Positions 25,589 to 37,113 of a stretch of 64,000 nucleotides of DNA are shown here, in pieces (within the stretch, counting starts at the first letter, position 1; each line of letters begins with the position of its first letter). A program made the translations under genes and the position numbers. Source of the DNA: Stichopus chloronotus (taxonomy: Eukaryota > Echinodermata > Holothuroidea > Aspidochirotida > Stichopodidae); NCBI GenBank assembly GCA_021234535.1, contig CM037830.1, positions 8,869,252 to 8,933,251 of the forward strand, written 5' to 3'. Below the pieces are notes generated by a model. The model saw nothing but the letters and a program-made list of their open reading frames with translations, did not search any database and was not told where the DNA came from.

Positions 25589-27967
25589 GTAAGAAGATAG
25601 AAAGTTAGAGTACAAGTTAATGCTGACGTCTTTAATTGTTTAAGAAGCTTGCTATGGTTTAATGTCATATCATGTTGTGCTATTCCGTGTCTTTCAGTTT
25701 CTTGCATGTGTTTTTTTTTTTCTTTTTCTTTTTTTTCTGTAATGGTGCAAATGTAATTGTAAAAGTCTTTCATGTCATAGTAAAATGTAAAAGTGTCCCA
25801 ATTCCAATAGCCCATGTTAAATTCCCTTTGTGCAAGTCATACCTAGCCATCGAAATTATTACATTACATATGATCATAGAAAATTTGACCGAATTCAAGA
25901 TAAATTTGATTTCTTGTAGAACAATATAACCGTTCAAATGCACCCAACGTTGACGTTGTTTGTTGGTCATCAGTTATTTTTTTTTTATTTTTGTCTTCGT
26001 TCTTTCCATCATCTAATATTATTAAATTTGTACTCAAACAAAATGTGCTCCTGTGACACCACTCGTTTGGGTCTAGTGCATCCCAACTTGCAATTGTTAG
26101 ACCCAGAAATGTGTTTACTACTTTTACTGCATTGGACACGTACAACTAAATATTCGTGCATGTATGACGTTGTTATCTCTCTTCGAGGGAGGAACTTTTT
26201 GTTAGCACGAGATAGTATTCACACGCCGCTTAAATTGTCAAATTCAACAAGGATCATGACTCAACATTTTTGTTTGTTTTAATTAAGAGAAGGTAGATTT
26301 TTTTTTTTAAATTAGCCCTTCCTATTGATGAGCATAAATTTAAACTTTGACGTCTACATCTTTTGGCTTTAAGCCCAACATCAGGTCATGTGCCCCTGAT
26401 GAATCGCCATGACAACGGATGATAACATTCCCAGATGCTTTTCTAAATATACCTCAAAGGGAAACTGACATTCACATTTGCCACGAAGAGAAGACTCTCA
26501 GTCAAAGTGTTTCACCAGAAAACCGAACAATAAGTTTAAGATTCATTCAATATGACTGCCCTTTTAGTAGGTAGTGGGTGGATCTATTGTATCCTGCTTG
26601 GATGAGAATTTCCTGGCAGTCAAGGTCACTCCGAAGGTAAATATTACCTCCTAACTGGCCCCGACATTGTCCGTAATACTGTCTTTTCCCTCTCGTATGG
26701 AGTTCCTAATAATTACTTTTCACATCGCAAGACGGTTGTTGCATATTAAACTACCACAAAAAAGCTGCATTCTTCATTGTCGGTTTGCTTTAATTATCAG
26801 CCATTATATATATTGGTTTTTATATTTTTGTAAAACTCTTTCTCCTTTTATTAACAGATAATATGCATTTTATCTTTTATATTTCAAAGTGATCAGTGAT
26901 AAACGTAATTAATAAAAATCACAATAAGACTACAAGGGTATACCTATCTTTGTCAGAGGTAGATAAATCGTTTATTCAGCTTCCCTTTATACCACTGGAA
27001 AAATACCATCTCTTAAGAAATCCAAAGAACACTTTACAATAAGTGATCGAACTGGATTTTTATTTACTCACCGATGTCCACCTGTGGTACCTCGTGACTC
27101 AGTCAATGAAGTCTAAGGATTTCTTTTTGTAATACATTTGTCTGGGTAGATGCATATTTTATCGTCGGTTTTCTTCTCTAAAGTAAAGAAACGGTAATTA
27201 AACTCTTTTAATTTACGTTACCTTCTGCAATACGGAGAATTTCACATGGTGTCATTATCATAATTTTGTTATCCCTGTGAAAGTAAACTTAAACATCAGC
27301 GATAGGAGAACGTCATATAGATGTGACAAAGGGTTTGCATATTTTTCTCTACGGTCCTAATTGATGAACCCCAAACAGATTTGCCCTGGGTGTAACCTTA
27401 GAGGAGAAAGTGATAGAAAATTGAGATATGTGGCACAGCATTCTATCGGCAGACAAACGCAATGGCGCTCAAAATAATATTCCCACAACATCTGTCAGTG
27501 ACAATCTGGTTAAAAATTTAAATGAAAAGTATTTCTTTTTCTGATTGAGGAAGTTTTTTGAGTTCGAATCTTTCTTCTCCAGTCTCTCAAAGATTAATTG
27601 TTTTTCTGTGACACCTAGAGGATGATCGCATAGAGAAACTATCCTTCTTTAAATAAGATTTAGGCCTATATCGTCATTTACTCTTCGGCAACTTAAAAAA
27701 AAGAATGATACATAGTTCGGTTTACATTTGCAGTCACACACAAACACAAACATAACTTCGTTTCACACTTTCATGATATAAATAAACAGGTGAGCAGGTT
27801 TAGTATAATTCTATCAGAACTATAAGTAACTGTGAAGTTTATAGGAGTACAGGAGGTCTTATAAAAAGTGTATGGGGGTAATGATCCCGAAACAAACATT
27901 TTTGATGGGCATGGGTTTCCTTTACGTTAATATTTTTGTTCTTTTCTGAATGTGTTGTCCTAAACAG
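25589..27967 (+). other. Intron (2.4 kb) of the EGF gene
   Basis: GTAAGA..TAAACAG. Frames at 25,938-26,282 and on the opposite strand at 25,468-26,145 lack domains; poly-T tracts at 25,710 and 25,980. The shorter introns at 22,844-23,940, 24,064-25,471, 28,103-28,642, 28,769-29,236, 30,625-31,050, 31,213-31,690, 31,820-32,397, 32,566-32,877 and 33,013-33,420 likewise hold nothing recognised, apart from the repeats listed. Confidence 0.65.
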
Positions 27968-28102
27968 ATATTGATGAATGTGCGGAGGGTTTAGTTACTT
28001 GTCCCGAAGATCAGGAATGTAAAAACACCTTCGGTAACCACATGTGCATCTGTACAGAAGGCAAACAATTCCAGTTCATCGGTGGAAGATACCAATGTGT
28101 CT
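27968..28102 (+). CDS. Exon: calcium-binding EGF module 4
   Basis: Acceptor TAAACAG, donor GTAAGT, phase 1 on both sides, 45 codons. Begins DIDECAEGLVTCPEDQEC, then NTFGNHMCIC and a long last loop ending IGGRYQC. The 'IGG(K/R)YQC' ending is the same as in the fourth EGF of nephronectin and EGFL6, so the first five modules are collinear with those proteins. Confidence 0.87.
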
Positions 28103-28642
28103 GTAAGTGCATCACAAAGTATCATGCCAACAATACTTCCTTTTGAAAGAATTTTTTGAGTTGAACCTATAGAATGTATCCATGTTCTTCCTTATTCATT
28201 TGAGAGGGCTTCATATGCAATAAGAAGTTGCACTACAAGTTAACGATAATTCACCCGATGTTAACACCGTCCACTTTTTGGTACTGTCACGTTTATTAGA
28301 GTGTTCTGTAATGACAACTAAAACTTTATGTTTTCATTTTATGCATGAAAATATAGTTAATAATTTGTTTCAGAGATTACTTACTGATATTATTTTGTGC
28401 TCACTCCAGCTTGGGACGTAATGGTTAGGACCTCATATTTCAACAAGTAATGAATAACGGGTACTGTATCCAGGTATTGTTTTTGTTATCCCAAACTGCT
28501 TTTCCTCTTGATCGACCAAACTTGAGAGAGAATAAGTCACAAAAGCATTTTAAGACATCAGCTACTACCTCTACGCACACACAAGAAAGGATATCATGGC
28601 CGTTATATGTTTAAGTCACAATTTAATCTGCATCTATTTCAG

Positions 28643-28768
28643 CCATTGGCTGTGACTCGCTAGGCTACGAATGTCATGAAAACGCTTATTGTGGCTACGT
28701 GGACCTTCAACCCGAATGCATATGCAACGACGGATTTTGGGGCAACGGTCGGATTTGTTTGCCTGCAC
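28643..28768 (+). CDS. Exon: EGF module 5
   Basis: Acceptor CTATTTCAG, donor GTAAGT, phase 1 on both sides, 42 codons. Six cysteines: SIGCDSLGYEC, NAYCGY, ECICNDGFWGNGRIC. The 'GF.GNG..C' end is that of cbEGF modules, but the start lacks D-x-D-E. It is the first member of an alternating series with the next exon. Confidence 0.82.
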
Positions 28769-29236
28769 GTAAGTCAGTGCAAATATTCTCTTTTTTTGGC
28801 TTTGGGCTTTTCAGTACATTTTTCTTTTTGAAAATTACAAATGGGCTTAGTGCTGCCTTAAACGCTGTGAAAAGAAAGTCACTACTCGGTATACTGTTGT
28901 AACTCAATTCCTTTTGATAGAGGTGAAATTATAAGGAGATACAAAGGATGATCAATTGCATAGTTGGTCTGCTATGGCAGTACATATTTTCCGCGATGGA
29001 CTACAACACTTTGAAATAGAAATGTGTTTGAAAAGTCCATAATTTTGAAACAGAACACGCTATTGAAATATGTGTGTTTCATCAATCCATGAAAAAAAAA
29101 AAAAACTCTTATTTTCGTGAAGTTTCCCTTTCAGTTTCTCTCACATGGTAGATATAGTTGAGAGAAATCGAACAGTGGAATGACTTATGGGAGTCGCTTC
29201 TGTCAAGTTTAACTTTCATGTACATTATACATACAG

Positions 29237-29401
29237 AAATCAGAGACTGCAGCGATGATCCTTGCTATCCTGGTGTGACTTGCACGAACGAGTTTGAAGA
29301 CATCAGAGAAATTTCCGGTTACCCGCCAGGAGGACTATTCGAACAATACATTTGCGGAGACTGCCCAGATGGTTACGAAGGTGATGGTGTAGTCTGCGAA
29401 G
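29237..29401 (+). CDS. Exon: thrombospondin-type EGF module 6
   Basis: Acceptor TACATACAG, donor GTAGGG, phase 1 on both sides, 55 codons. Starts IRDCSDDPCYPGVTC and ends CGDCPDGYEGDGVVC. The DPC-x-PGV-x-C and CPDGYEGDG motifs are those of thrombospondin/COMP-type EGF repeats. The loop between the third and fourth cysteines is unusually long (about 25 residues). Confidence 0.82.
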
Positions 29402-29689
29402 GTAGGGAAATTTTTTTTTTTCAGTGTTTAAAAATACTTCACTACATGGGTTTTGTCCAAAATTTTTTTTCTCATGTGTAGTTGTTTTGCCTTAAATTTG
29501 TGACATCAAGTAAGTAATCATAACCCGAACATCAACATATTCCAAATATGAACCTTTCGCTTCCCTTTTTTTCTGCTTTTTATCAATCGATCCTAAACTA
29601 TAAACCCTAAAGTGTAAACTATAACGATAAATGGGATAATGTCATGCTGCAACATATTTTGCTTTCTATGATAACCGTTACCTCTGTAA

Positions 29690-30060
29690 TCATGATGGCG
29701 AGGTTTGCGCGTATGTTTGTGTGTGACGCTTGGCATGTAAACACCATATCACAAGAATGGCCACTCAGACAAAACTCCTATATAACACATTTGTGAGCCA
29801 CACGGAGCACAAGAAAATTATTGGTTTTTGGTTTACGTTAAAGGTCATTTGAGGTGACCATAGGTCAAACTGCGAAAACCGGTGCTAACACAATATGTCA
29901 AGAACGCAAGCTTGGACTGATCCCGTAGGTAATCTCTCTGCTGCCGAACTACATATACAAGAATTGATTGATGTTAAAGATCAAAGTACGTTTAGGTCAT
30001 TGTAGAACAAAATGGGTAGAAGTTGTAAGTCTTTCTTCTTTGTAGTTCTGTCACGTATAA
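29690..30060. repeat. Diverged relative of the E1/E2 repeat
   Basis: Contains GCGATG-like start, a short GT-rich stretch, TTGGCATGTAAACACCATATCACAAGAATGG, then TTAAAGGTCATTTGAGGTGACCATAGGTCA and a second TAACACAATATGTCAAGAACG unit. Same order of motifs as in E2 but strongly diverged and without the terminal repeats. Lies in an intron of the EGF gene. Confidence 0.45.
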
Positions 30061-30495
30061 ATAATCGTATATAAAGCAGCAGAAAGGTTTTTTTGGCCAC
30101 CTCCTATTTGCTACAAAGTAATCGCAAACTTTTGTTGAAAATCATCAAACATCTTCCCATTATAATGCATTGTGACAAGCTACTCTGCTAGCTGAGAAAA
30201 AAAAATTAGCACTAATTCTTGCTTTGATGAAGCAATATGCACGATGGACGTATGTCATATTTGGTATAAGTGTGATCGCAACGTATACTATTTTTCATAT
30301 GTAGCACACTGGCTTTTGCTCATGTTTAATTACTATGAGCTGTGAGGCGAGGTTACATCATCGAAACTGCATTGCACTCTTGTATTCTGATTTCCCAAGC
30401 AGGTTCTCCTGTTTAGCGTAGAAATATGACGAAATACGGTTTTAGTTCATCATTTCATTGGTTATTTAATTTTCTAACTGGTTTCGTCTTGACAG

Positions 30496-30624
30496 ATGTC
30501 GATGAATGTACGGAAGGCACGAGCACATGCGACGAGAATGCCGCCTGCATCAACGAACCTGGCGGTTACAGATGTGAATGTAATGAAGGTTACCATGGCA
30601 ACGGAGAAATTTGTGTGGCAATTG
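30496..30624 (+). CDS. Exon: calcium-binding EGF module 7
   Basis: Acceptor GTCTTGACAG, donor GTATGT, phase 1 on both sides, 43 codons. Begins DVDECTEGTSTCDENAAC, then a GGYRCEC motif and GYHGNGEIC: a complete calcium-binding EGF with six cysteines. It forms a pair with the thrombospondin-type exon that follows. Confidence 0.87.
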
Positions 30625-31050
30625 GTATGTGGAAGAATAATAAAAACAAACAAACAAACGCCCAAATGAAACACATTATTAACGTATGCATAAACGAAGA
30701 TTTAGGTATATTCGAATAATTCTTTTCATTTTACTATTTCTTTACTGTTGATACTGGTCCAATGAAATTGCCACAGGTATATCAGAAGTAGATGTAGCTA
30801 CAAGTCATCTTTTAGATAATTAATTTAAAACATAACATCACATTGCCAGAAACAGGTAGCAGACGTGTCTGACACAACAGAAAGGGGTTATACAAAGAAT
30901 TACCAGTAAGATTTATTGCATCTTATCCATACAGTGTCATATTTTATGTTGTGTTGTCATGAGGCAATTTGTCGAAAAAAAAAAACGTTATAAATAAATG
31001 CTTATTACTGCTTTATTGAACGAATCTATTTGTTCTCTCGTCCCCCACAG

Positions 31051-31212
31051 CGGACTTTGGGTGTGATGAATGCTTTCCAGAGGTATTTTGTAACGCGTTG
31101 CCCCTCCCTGACGTCAACGATGTAGAATATCTTGCCACACTTGAATTCATTTATCTGGTCTCGTGCGGTCCTTGTCCACCTGGTTATGAGGGAGACGGCA
31201 TCATTTGTGAAG
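31051..31212 (+). CDS. Exon: thrombospondin-type EGF module 8 with hydrophobic loop
   Basis: Acceptor TCCCCCACAG, donor GTAAAA, phase 1 on both sides, 54 codons. Cysteine pattern CDECFPEVFC, then a ~22-residue loop rich in Leu/Val/Ile (LPLPDVNDVEYLATLEF), then CGPCPPGYEGDGIIC. The loop resembles those in the exons at 32,398 and 33,421. Confidence 0.82.
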
Positions 31213-31690
31213 GTAAAATTCTTTCTTAACTGACTTACGTCGCTTGTCTCTGTACGTACAACGGAAAAAGAGAAAACGAAATTCACTGAACAGGCTAGAC
31301 TAAGCCTGAACAGATTGTTTCAAATCCTAAACGGACACTGGTTCCATCAAATCACAGAGAAGTTTTGTGGAATGAATATGGTGTAAGAATGTAACTTACT
31401 TCATAGCAGAACCTTCTTAATGAAGTGACTCATTTATCGATATCCAGTTAGGAAAAATCTGCATTGATTTTGACGTTTTTGTTTCCATGTATATATAAAC
31501 GTCAAAGAACAAGAGCATAATGTCACCTAACCAGGTAGGTCATTTATCCTGTATTTGGTGTCGGTTAAAACTCGCCAGATTCAGTGACGGACTGAGGAAA
31601 GACAGGGCATTCTTATCAAAGTTACATTTATCACAGCGCCCATTATTATTCATGATATTTTTTTATTGTTTTTATTGTATCTATTTGTAG

Positions 31691-31819
31691 ATATCGACGA
31701 GTGTGAACTTGGTACTCACGACTGTTCAATGAATTCTGTGTGTGTCAACGATGTTGCATCATATCACTGTGAATGTAAAGACGGTTACCTTGGTAACGGA
31801 GACGTATGCGTGCTAATTT
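31691..31819 (+). CDS. Exon: calcium-binding EGF module 9
   Basis: Acceptor CTATTTGTAG, donor GTGAGT, phase 1 on both sides, 43 codons. Begins DIDECELGTHDCSMNSVC, then a SYHCEC motif and GYLGNGDVC. A standard calcium-binding EGF, close in length and spacing to the exon at 30,496, as expected from duplication of an exon pair. Confidence 0.87.
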
Positions 31820-32397
31820 GTGAGTACTTGAAACTTTACGGATATTTGAATTCTAGTTTATCAAGTTCTGCATCACTGTACTGTTGCTGTCTCTTCATAT
31901 GTACGAGTCGTAGGTAGCTACGACCTTACGTCATGCCGTTTTATCAATTTTTACTGTTCGTGTCAGTGGAACACACCCTTATAATGTTATTGCCTTCCAT
32001 ATGCGTATAAAGATCAATGTTACCACAGGTAAATCCTTACCTATACCCTTGCAATCAGTTCGGCATGAAAATGTATTTTGGTTAATGCAATGGAATTAAT
32101 TCTATAACGTCATATCCTTTCGGCAAACTGATCTGTATGGATCCGACAAGCCGTCCAATTAAAACTCAAATAAGCCATGAAACGTAAAAATGTTGATCGG
32201 ATTCACGAAACCGTCGTTCAAAAACAAAAATGTTTATCAAAACAAAAATTATTCCCCCCTTCTGTTGTTTTTCAGATTAACATTCCCCTTCTTAAACGAT
32301 TCCCTGAAACTTTGTATGTTAAGATTTAATAAAAAAAAAAAAGTCAGCAATTTTGGAGATGATCGAAGTTAAAATTAACTTTCATGTTTTCAAACAG

Positions 32398-32565
32398 CTC
32401 CAATAACTTGTGACGATGACCCATGCTTCCCTACGGTAGAGTGCACAGATGTTCCCCTACCCGACCCATTCGACGTAGCACTTCTCCTGACCCTGGACAT
32501 AATCATCCAGTACGAATGCGGACCATGCCCTCCAGGTTTCGAAGGAGACGGTGAAATGTGCAGTG
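32398..32565 (+). CDS. Exon: thrombospondin-type EGF module 10 with hydrophobic loop
   Basis: Acceptor TTTCAAACAG, donor GTAAGT, phase 1 on both sides, 56 codons. TCDDDPCFPTVEC, then a hydrophobic loop (VALLLTLDIIIQ) between the third and fourth cysteines, then CGPCPPGFEGDGEMC. The CDDxPC start is shared with the exon at 33,421. Confidence 0.83.
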
Positions 32566-32877
32566 GTAAGTAGAGCAAACCGGGTGATCGACTAGACCTT
32601 CAATATCTGTAACCAAATGTATCCCACGAATCAAATTCTGGAAAGATTGTATAGCCAGCTAATTGTGAACATAAATTTCCTTTCTCCAAATCATTTTCAG
32701 ACGCTAATTACTTTCGCCTTTTTATTACCCGAGTACAATTATGTAAAAGCAGGCAAATTATCTAAGTTAAGAATAACTCCAGAATGAACAATAGGTATGC
32801 GAGAATTGTGAGTGAAAAGAAAATAAAGGGAAAACGGAAGGTACCAACTCGATGTATTTTTTTCCTCTTGGTTTTAG

Positions 32878-33012
32878 ATATAAACGAATGTGAAATTGAT
32901 CCGCCAATCACAGATTGTGATCTCAACGCAACGTGCGAAAACACACCTGGCGATTACTTGTGCGTGTGCGCCGACGGTTTTCATGGCAACGGAACCCATT
33001 GTGCTTTACTGG
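32878..33012 (+). CDS. Exon: calcium-binding EGF module 11
   Basis: Acceptor TTGGTTTTAG, donor GTAAGT, phase 1 on both sides, 45 codons. Begins DINECEIDPPITDC, then NATCENTPGDYLCVC and GFHGNGTHC. NAT is a potential N-glycosylation site. It pairs with the thrombospondin-type exon that follows. Confidence 0.86.
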
Positions 33013-33420
33013 GTAAGTTCTGAAATCACGTGTACGGATTTCATTGCAATTCAAAATCACACTTGGTATGGTATAAAGAGGAATTCCCCAATACAAGTTT
33101 GGCACAGCCACTCAATTTAAGTTAGACATATCCGCTAAACAGATATATGATATAGGTGAAAGCGAGTCATGTGAAAAGTAAAAGAAACGAAATAAAGTTA
33201 GTCCAAGGCACATTCATTTGCATGTCTCAAATTAACAATTCAAAATATGTAGGTAGGCTAACCTAGTTTCTGGCGCATGGACGTGAGAAAATTTGAAAGC
33301 TGACGTGAGAGGAAAAAAACTTCTTACATTTAATTGCACATCCGTAACGTTGTTTGTATTTTCTTATACTTACTCCTCGTTGGTTGTAATGTTACCTTTT
33401 CATTACATTTCTGCATTCAG

Positions 33421-33574
33421 ATCCCCGGACCTGCGACGACGAGCCATGCTCTGAAGTGGCTGAATGTTTCCCGATCGACCTTCATGATCTAAACATACTT
33501 CTTCCGGTCGTTATGCAGTTTGAATGCTGGACCATGTCCAGAAGGATACATCGGAGACGGATTCAATTGCTCTT
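33421..33574 (+). CDS. Exon: thrombospondin-type EGF module 12, interrupted by a +1 frameshift
   Basis: Acceptor TTCTGCATTCAG; likely donor GTAAAT. It starts RTCDDEPCSEVAEC and runs through a hydrophobic loop (NILLPVVMQFEC). The expected CGPCPEGYIGDGFNC ending is then found in the next frame, starting one base late after TTTGAATGC. The exon is 154 bases where a phase 1/1 exon needs a multiple of three. A single extra T near 33,525 explains both facts. The exon otherwise looks intact, so this is either a sequence error or a real lesion. Confidence 0.72.
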
Positions 33575-34042
33575 GTAAATATTTCCTCTCTTCTGAAAAT
33601 ATTTGTTCACCTGATTATCCATTAACTCTCTTCTACGTTAATCGCCATGGTTTTTACTTCAGACGTATTGGAAGACTACGATGTAAATGAGTTCCGTCTT
33701 TAGCTATTTAAAGACCACATAGAAGTGGACGGCATCGTGCTATGAATTGCTAAGCATTCCCCCAATACCTTCTTATTTCAACTAACATTCTTCAGCCTTC
33801 CTTCTTAATCAAGGATTTAGCGGTGAACCTACAAATGTGTACAATATACCTCCCGAGTAGGATCCTGGTAGCTGTCTGCGTAACGCTAGGCAAGCTAAAG
33901 CATACATGTTCTGCTTCCTTGTGCCATGACATTTCACTACAAGTATTATTGATTCCTTGCCGAAGGCAGAGGAATCTATGCGATGGTGATGTCGTGTGTG
34001 TGTGTGTGTGTATGTATGTGTGTATGTGCGTGTGTGACGCCT

Positions 34043-34770
34043 GCTTGTAAACACGATATCTCAAGAAGCGTAACTCTGAGTGATCTCATACTTGGCATGT
34101 AGATTGCCCATATTGAGTAGATGATCCCTATTGTTTTTGGTGGAGGTCAAAGGTCATTTGGGGTCACTAGAGGTCAAAAGGTAAATACCTTGAAAACTGC
34201 TTGTAAACACGATATCTCAAGAAGCGTAACTCTGAGTGATCTCATACTTGGCATGTAGATTGCCCTTATTGAGTAGATGATCCCTACTGTTTTTGGTGGA
34301 GGTCAAAGGTCATTTGGGGTCAACAGGGGTCAAATTGTGAAAACCTTGTAAACACGATATCTCAAGAAAGGAAGCTTGTAGAAATCTCATGTTTAGTATG
34401 TAGTTGCACCATGTTGAGTAAAGGAACCCTATCGTTTTCAGTGGAGGTCAAAGGTCATTTGGGGTCAACAGGGGTCAAATTGTGAAAACCATGTAAACAC
34501 GAAATCTCAAGAAGAGAAGCTTGAGCAGATGTCATATGAAGTGGGTAGGTGTATCTTATTGAGTACAAGGGTCACCAGAGGTCAAAAGGTAAATACATTG
34601 AAAATTGCTTGTAAACACGATATCTCCAGAACGGTAAATGTGAGAGATCTCATAGTTAGCGTGTGGATTGCCCATATCGAGTAGATGATCCTTATTTTTT
34701 TTGGCAGAGGTGAAAGGTCATTTGGGATCATGGGAGGTCAAAATGTGAAAAACTTGAATCTACAATATTT
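34043..34770. repeat. Imperfect tandem array, ~145-156-bp unit, with AGGTCA direct repeats
   Basis: Unit starts (T)TGTAAACACGATATCTC at about 34,043, 34,199, 34,344, 34,489 and 34,607, with a diverged copy near 34,752. Most units hold GGTCAAAGGTCATTTGGGGTCA followed by (A)GAGGTCAAA. Perfect AGGTCAAAGGTCA occurs at 34,144, 34,300 and 34,445. Confidence 0.8.
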
Positions 34771-35630
34771 AAAGAACGGTCCTTCTAGTGAATTTTATAC
34801 TTGTAATGTAGAATCCTCTTGTTGATTTGAGAACTTCTTTTAGGACATACCAACATAGTCTCTTCGATAACCATAAAGAAAAGATGAAGACAACATTAAA
34901 TTTGGTACCAAAGATTATTATTTTGCAAACCTCATGCCACTATCCTCATAAGGACATGTGAGCATGCATGAATTGTAAATTGGAATTGGACTAAATATAC
35001 CACGGGTTATTAGCTTCATAAAAAGAACTAAATTACTGATCATTTGGATCAAATACCCTTGAGCGTGCATGAACTGTGATTGCTTAATTGAATGAATCAA
35101 ATTGTAACTGACCCCCCTCTGTTCAAATTGGTCACTGTTATCTGACATAATTTATCACTGTTGACTGCAAGTAGAAACCACAATGTCCAGAATAAATCAT
35201 ACAGTCTGTTGAGCCAGGTGCTCAATGGACTTAACCATTTACTGTATAAACAGTGTCTCTGTTTAGCCCTTAAAGGGAAATAGGGCGTTTGTTTTACAGA
35301 AAACAACCATATTTTTAAAACCATTATTTGTGGACATAGAATGATAGGTTATTCAAAATAACGAATTACAGTAGCCTTATTTTCAAGGAATACGATTCTC
35401 ACAGATCAGAAATTTAGCTATTTGTTGCTCAACAATAATTTGTTCAACCAAACTTTTTAAAATTCAAATGATGCATCCGTTACTCATCACATGCATAATG
35501 TGTTGAGGAGATGAAGCTTTGACAGATATTTATTGATGAGACTGAATGGTTTAACAATGGTTAAGGCGAATTTCTTTGTATGCCATGTTGGTGTATTCTA
35601 AACGCCCTGTTTCACTTTACAGCAGTTCAG

Positions 35631-36720
35631 GTAAGCTTTAAACAAATGACTACTGTGTATCAAACCAGGAAAACTTGTACTGTGAGTTGTGTCTTTAAGT
35701 AGACTAAAGGCAAAATTGCAAGTCATGCTAGATTCTTGTTTAATAGGAATATCAGTTTTTGCTAATTTTCAAGGACCTCATAGCCATTGGGAAGGGCATC
35801 ATGCCAAAAAATCAAATATGAAAAAGCTGCCACCAATAGCTGTAACTCGACAAAATAAAGTGCTATAATTTTGATTAAATAAACATGTTTACCTTTTTAT
35901 CAAGTTATTAGACACGACAAAATATAATTTGTTCCCCTGCAGCATCATATCCGTTTGGGAGTTTTCTCATGTTTGTGTAGGTCAAAGGTTATTTGGGGTG
36001 ACAAAGTTCAGGTAAGCTTTAAACAAATGACTACTGTGTATCAAACCAGGAAAACTTGTACTGTGAGTTGTGTCTTTAAGTAGACTAAAGGCAAAATTGC
36101 AAGTCATGCTAGATTCTTGTTTAATAGGAATATCAGTTTTTGCTAATTTTCAAGGACCTCATAGCCATTGGGAAGGGCATCATGCCAAAAAATCAAATAT
36201 GAAAAAGCTGCCACCAATAGCTGTAACTCGACAAAATAAAGTGCTATAATTTTGATTAAATAAACATGTTTACCTTTTTATCAAGTTATTAGACACGACA
36301 AAATATAATTTGTTCCCCTGCAGCATCATATCCGTTTGGGAGTTTTCTCATGTTTGTGTAGGTCAAAGGTTATTTGGGGTGACAAAGTTCAGGTAAGCTT
36401 TAAACAAATGACTACTGTGTATCAAACCAGGAAAACTTGTACTGTGAGTTGTGTCTTTAAGTAGACTAAAGGCAAAATTGCAAGTCATGCTAGATTCTTG
36501 TTTAATAGGAATATCAGTTTTTGCTAATTTTCAAGGACCTCATAGCCATTGGGAAGGGCATCATGCCAAAAAATCAAATATGAAAAAGCTGCCACCAATA
36601 GCTGTAACTCGACAAAATAAAGTGCTATAATTGTGATTAAATAAACATGTTTACCTTTTTATCAAGTTATTAGACACGACAAAATATAATTTGTTCCCCT
36701 GCAGCATCATATCCGTTTGT
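35631..36720. repeat. Near-identical 381-bp tandem triplication inside E2
   Basis: Copies start GTAAGCTTTAAACAAATGAC at 35,631, 36,012 and 36,393: two spacings of exactly 381. The third copy differs by one base (ATAATTGTGATTAA) and lacks a short stretch after ATCCGTTTG, consistent with deletion between GTTTG repeats. Each unit junction carries AGGTCAAAGGTTATTTGGGGTGACAAA. Confidence 0.92.
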
Positions 36721-37113
36721 GTAGGTCAAAGGTTATTTGGGGTGACAAAAGGTCAAAACCTTGTATGCATGATATTTTAAGGGTGATAAATAAGAGGGAT
36801 CTTATACTTAGTTTGTGAATTGTTCATATTTAGCATGTTGATGGCCATATAGGGTAGGTGATCCCTATTGTTTTAAGTGGAGGTGAAAGGTCATTTTGGG
36901 TCACGAGATTTCAAAAGGTTTTGACCTTACTAAGATGGTATCTCAAGCAGGATAACTGTGTGGGATCTCATGCTTGTCATGTGGGCGATTTGTTACAATA
37001 TATATCATGAGGCAAGGAATCACTAAGCCTTTTGGTTTTCTAGTTTCTTGAAAAATAATTTCTTGTAAAAATGAATTTTTTTAATGCTTTTTTTGTACTT
37101 AAATTGACTTTAG

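Larger units (their letters stand above)
33950..37022. mobile_element. TIR-bounded repeat element E2 in an intron of the EGF gene
   Basis: Bounded by TGATTCCTTGCC (33,950-33,961) and GGCAAGGAATCA (37,011-37,022), as in E1, and the 3' flank CTAAGCCT.TTGG is shared too. Inside: a (GT)n stretch, six imperfect ~118-156-bp units starting TTGTAAACACGATATCTCAAGAAG, a unique stretch at 34.8-35.6 kb, and a 381-bp triplication. It accounts for most of the 3.54-kb intron between the exons at 33,421 and 37,114. Confidence 0.65.

Noticed and set aside
27560..27575. GTTCGAATC as a tRNA B box
   Set aside because: No A box at the right distance and no cloverleaf.
33792..34064. Frames with Thr-His repeats on both strands
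   Set aside because: Translation of the GT-rich stretch inside element E2.
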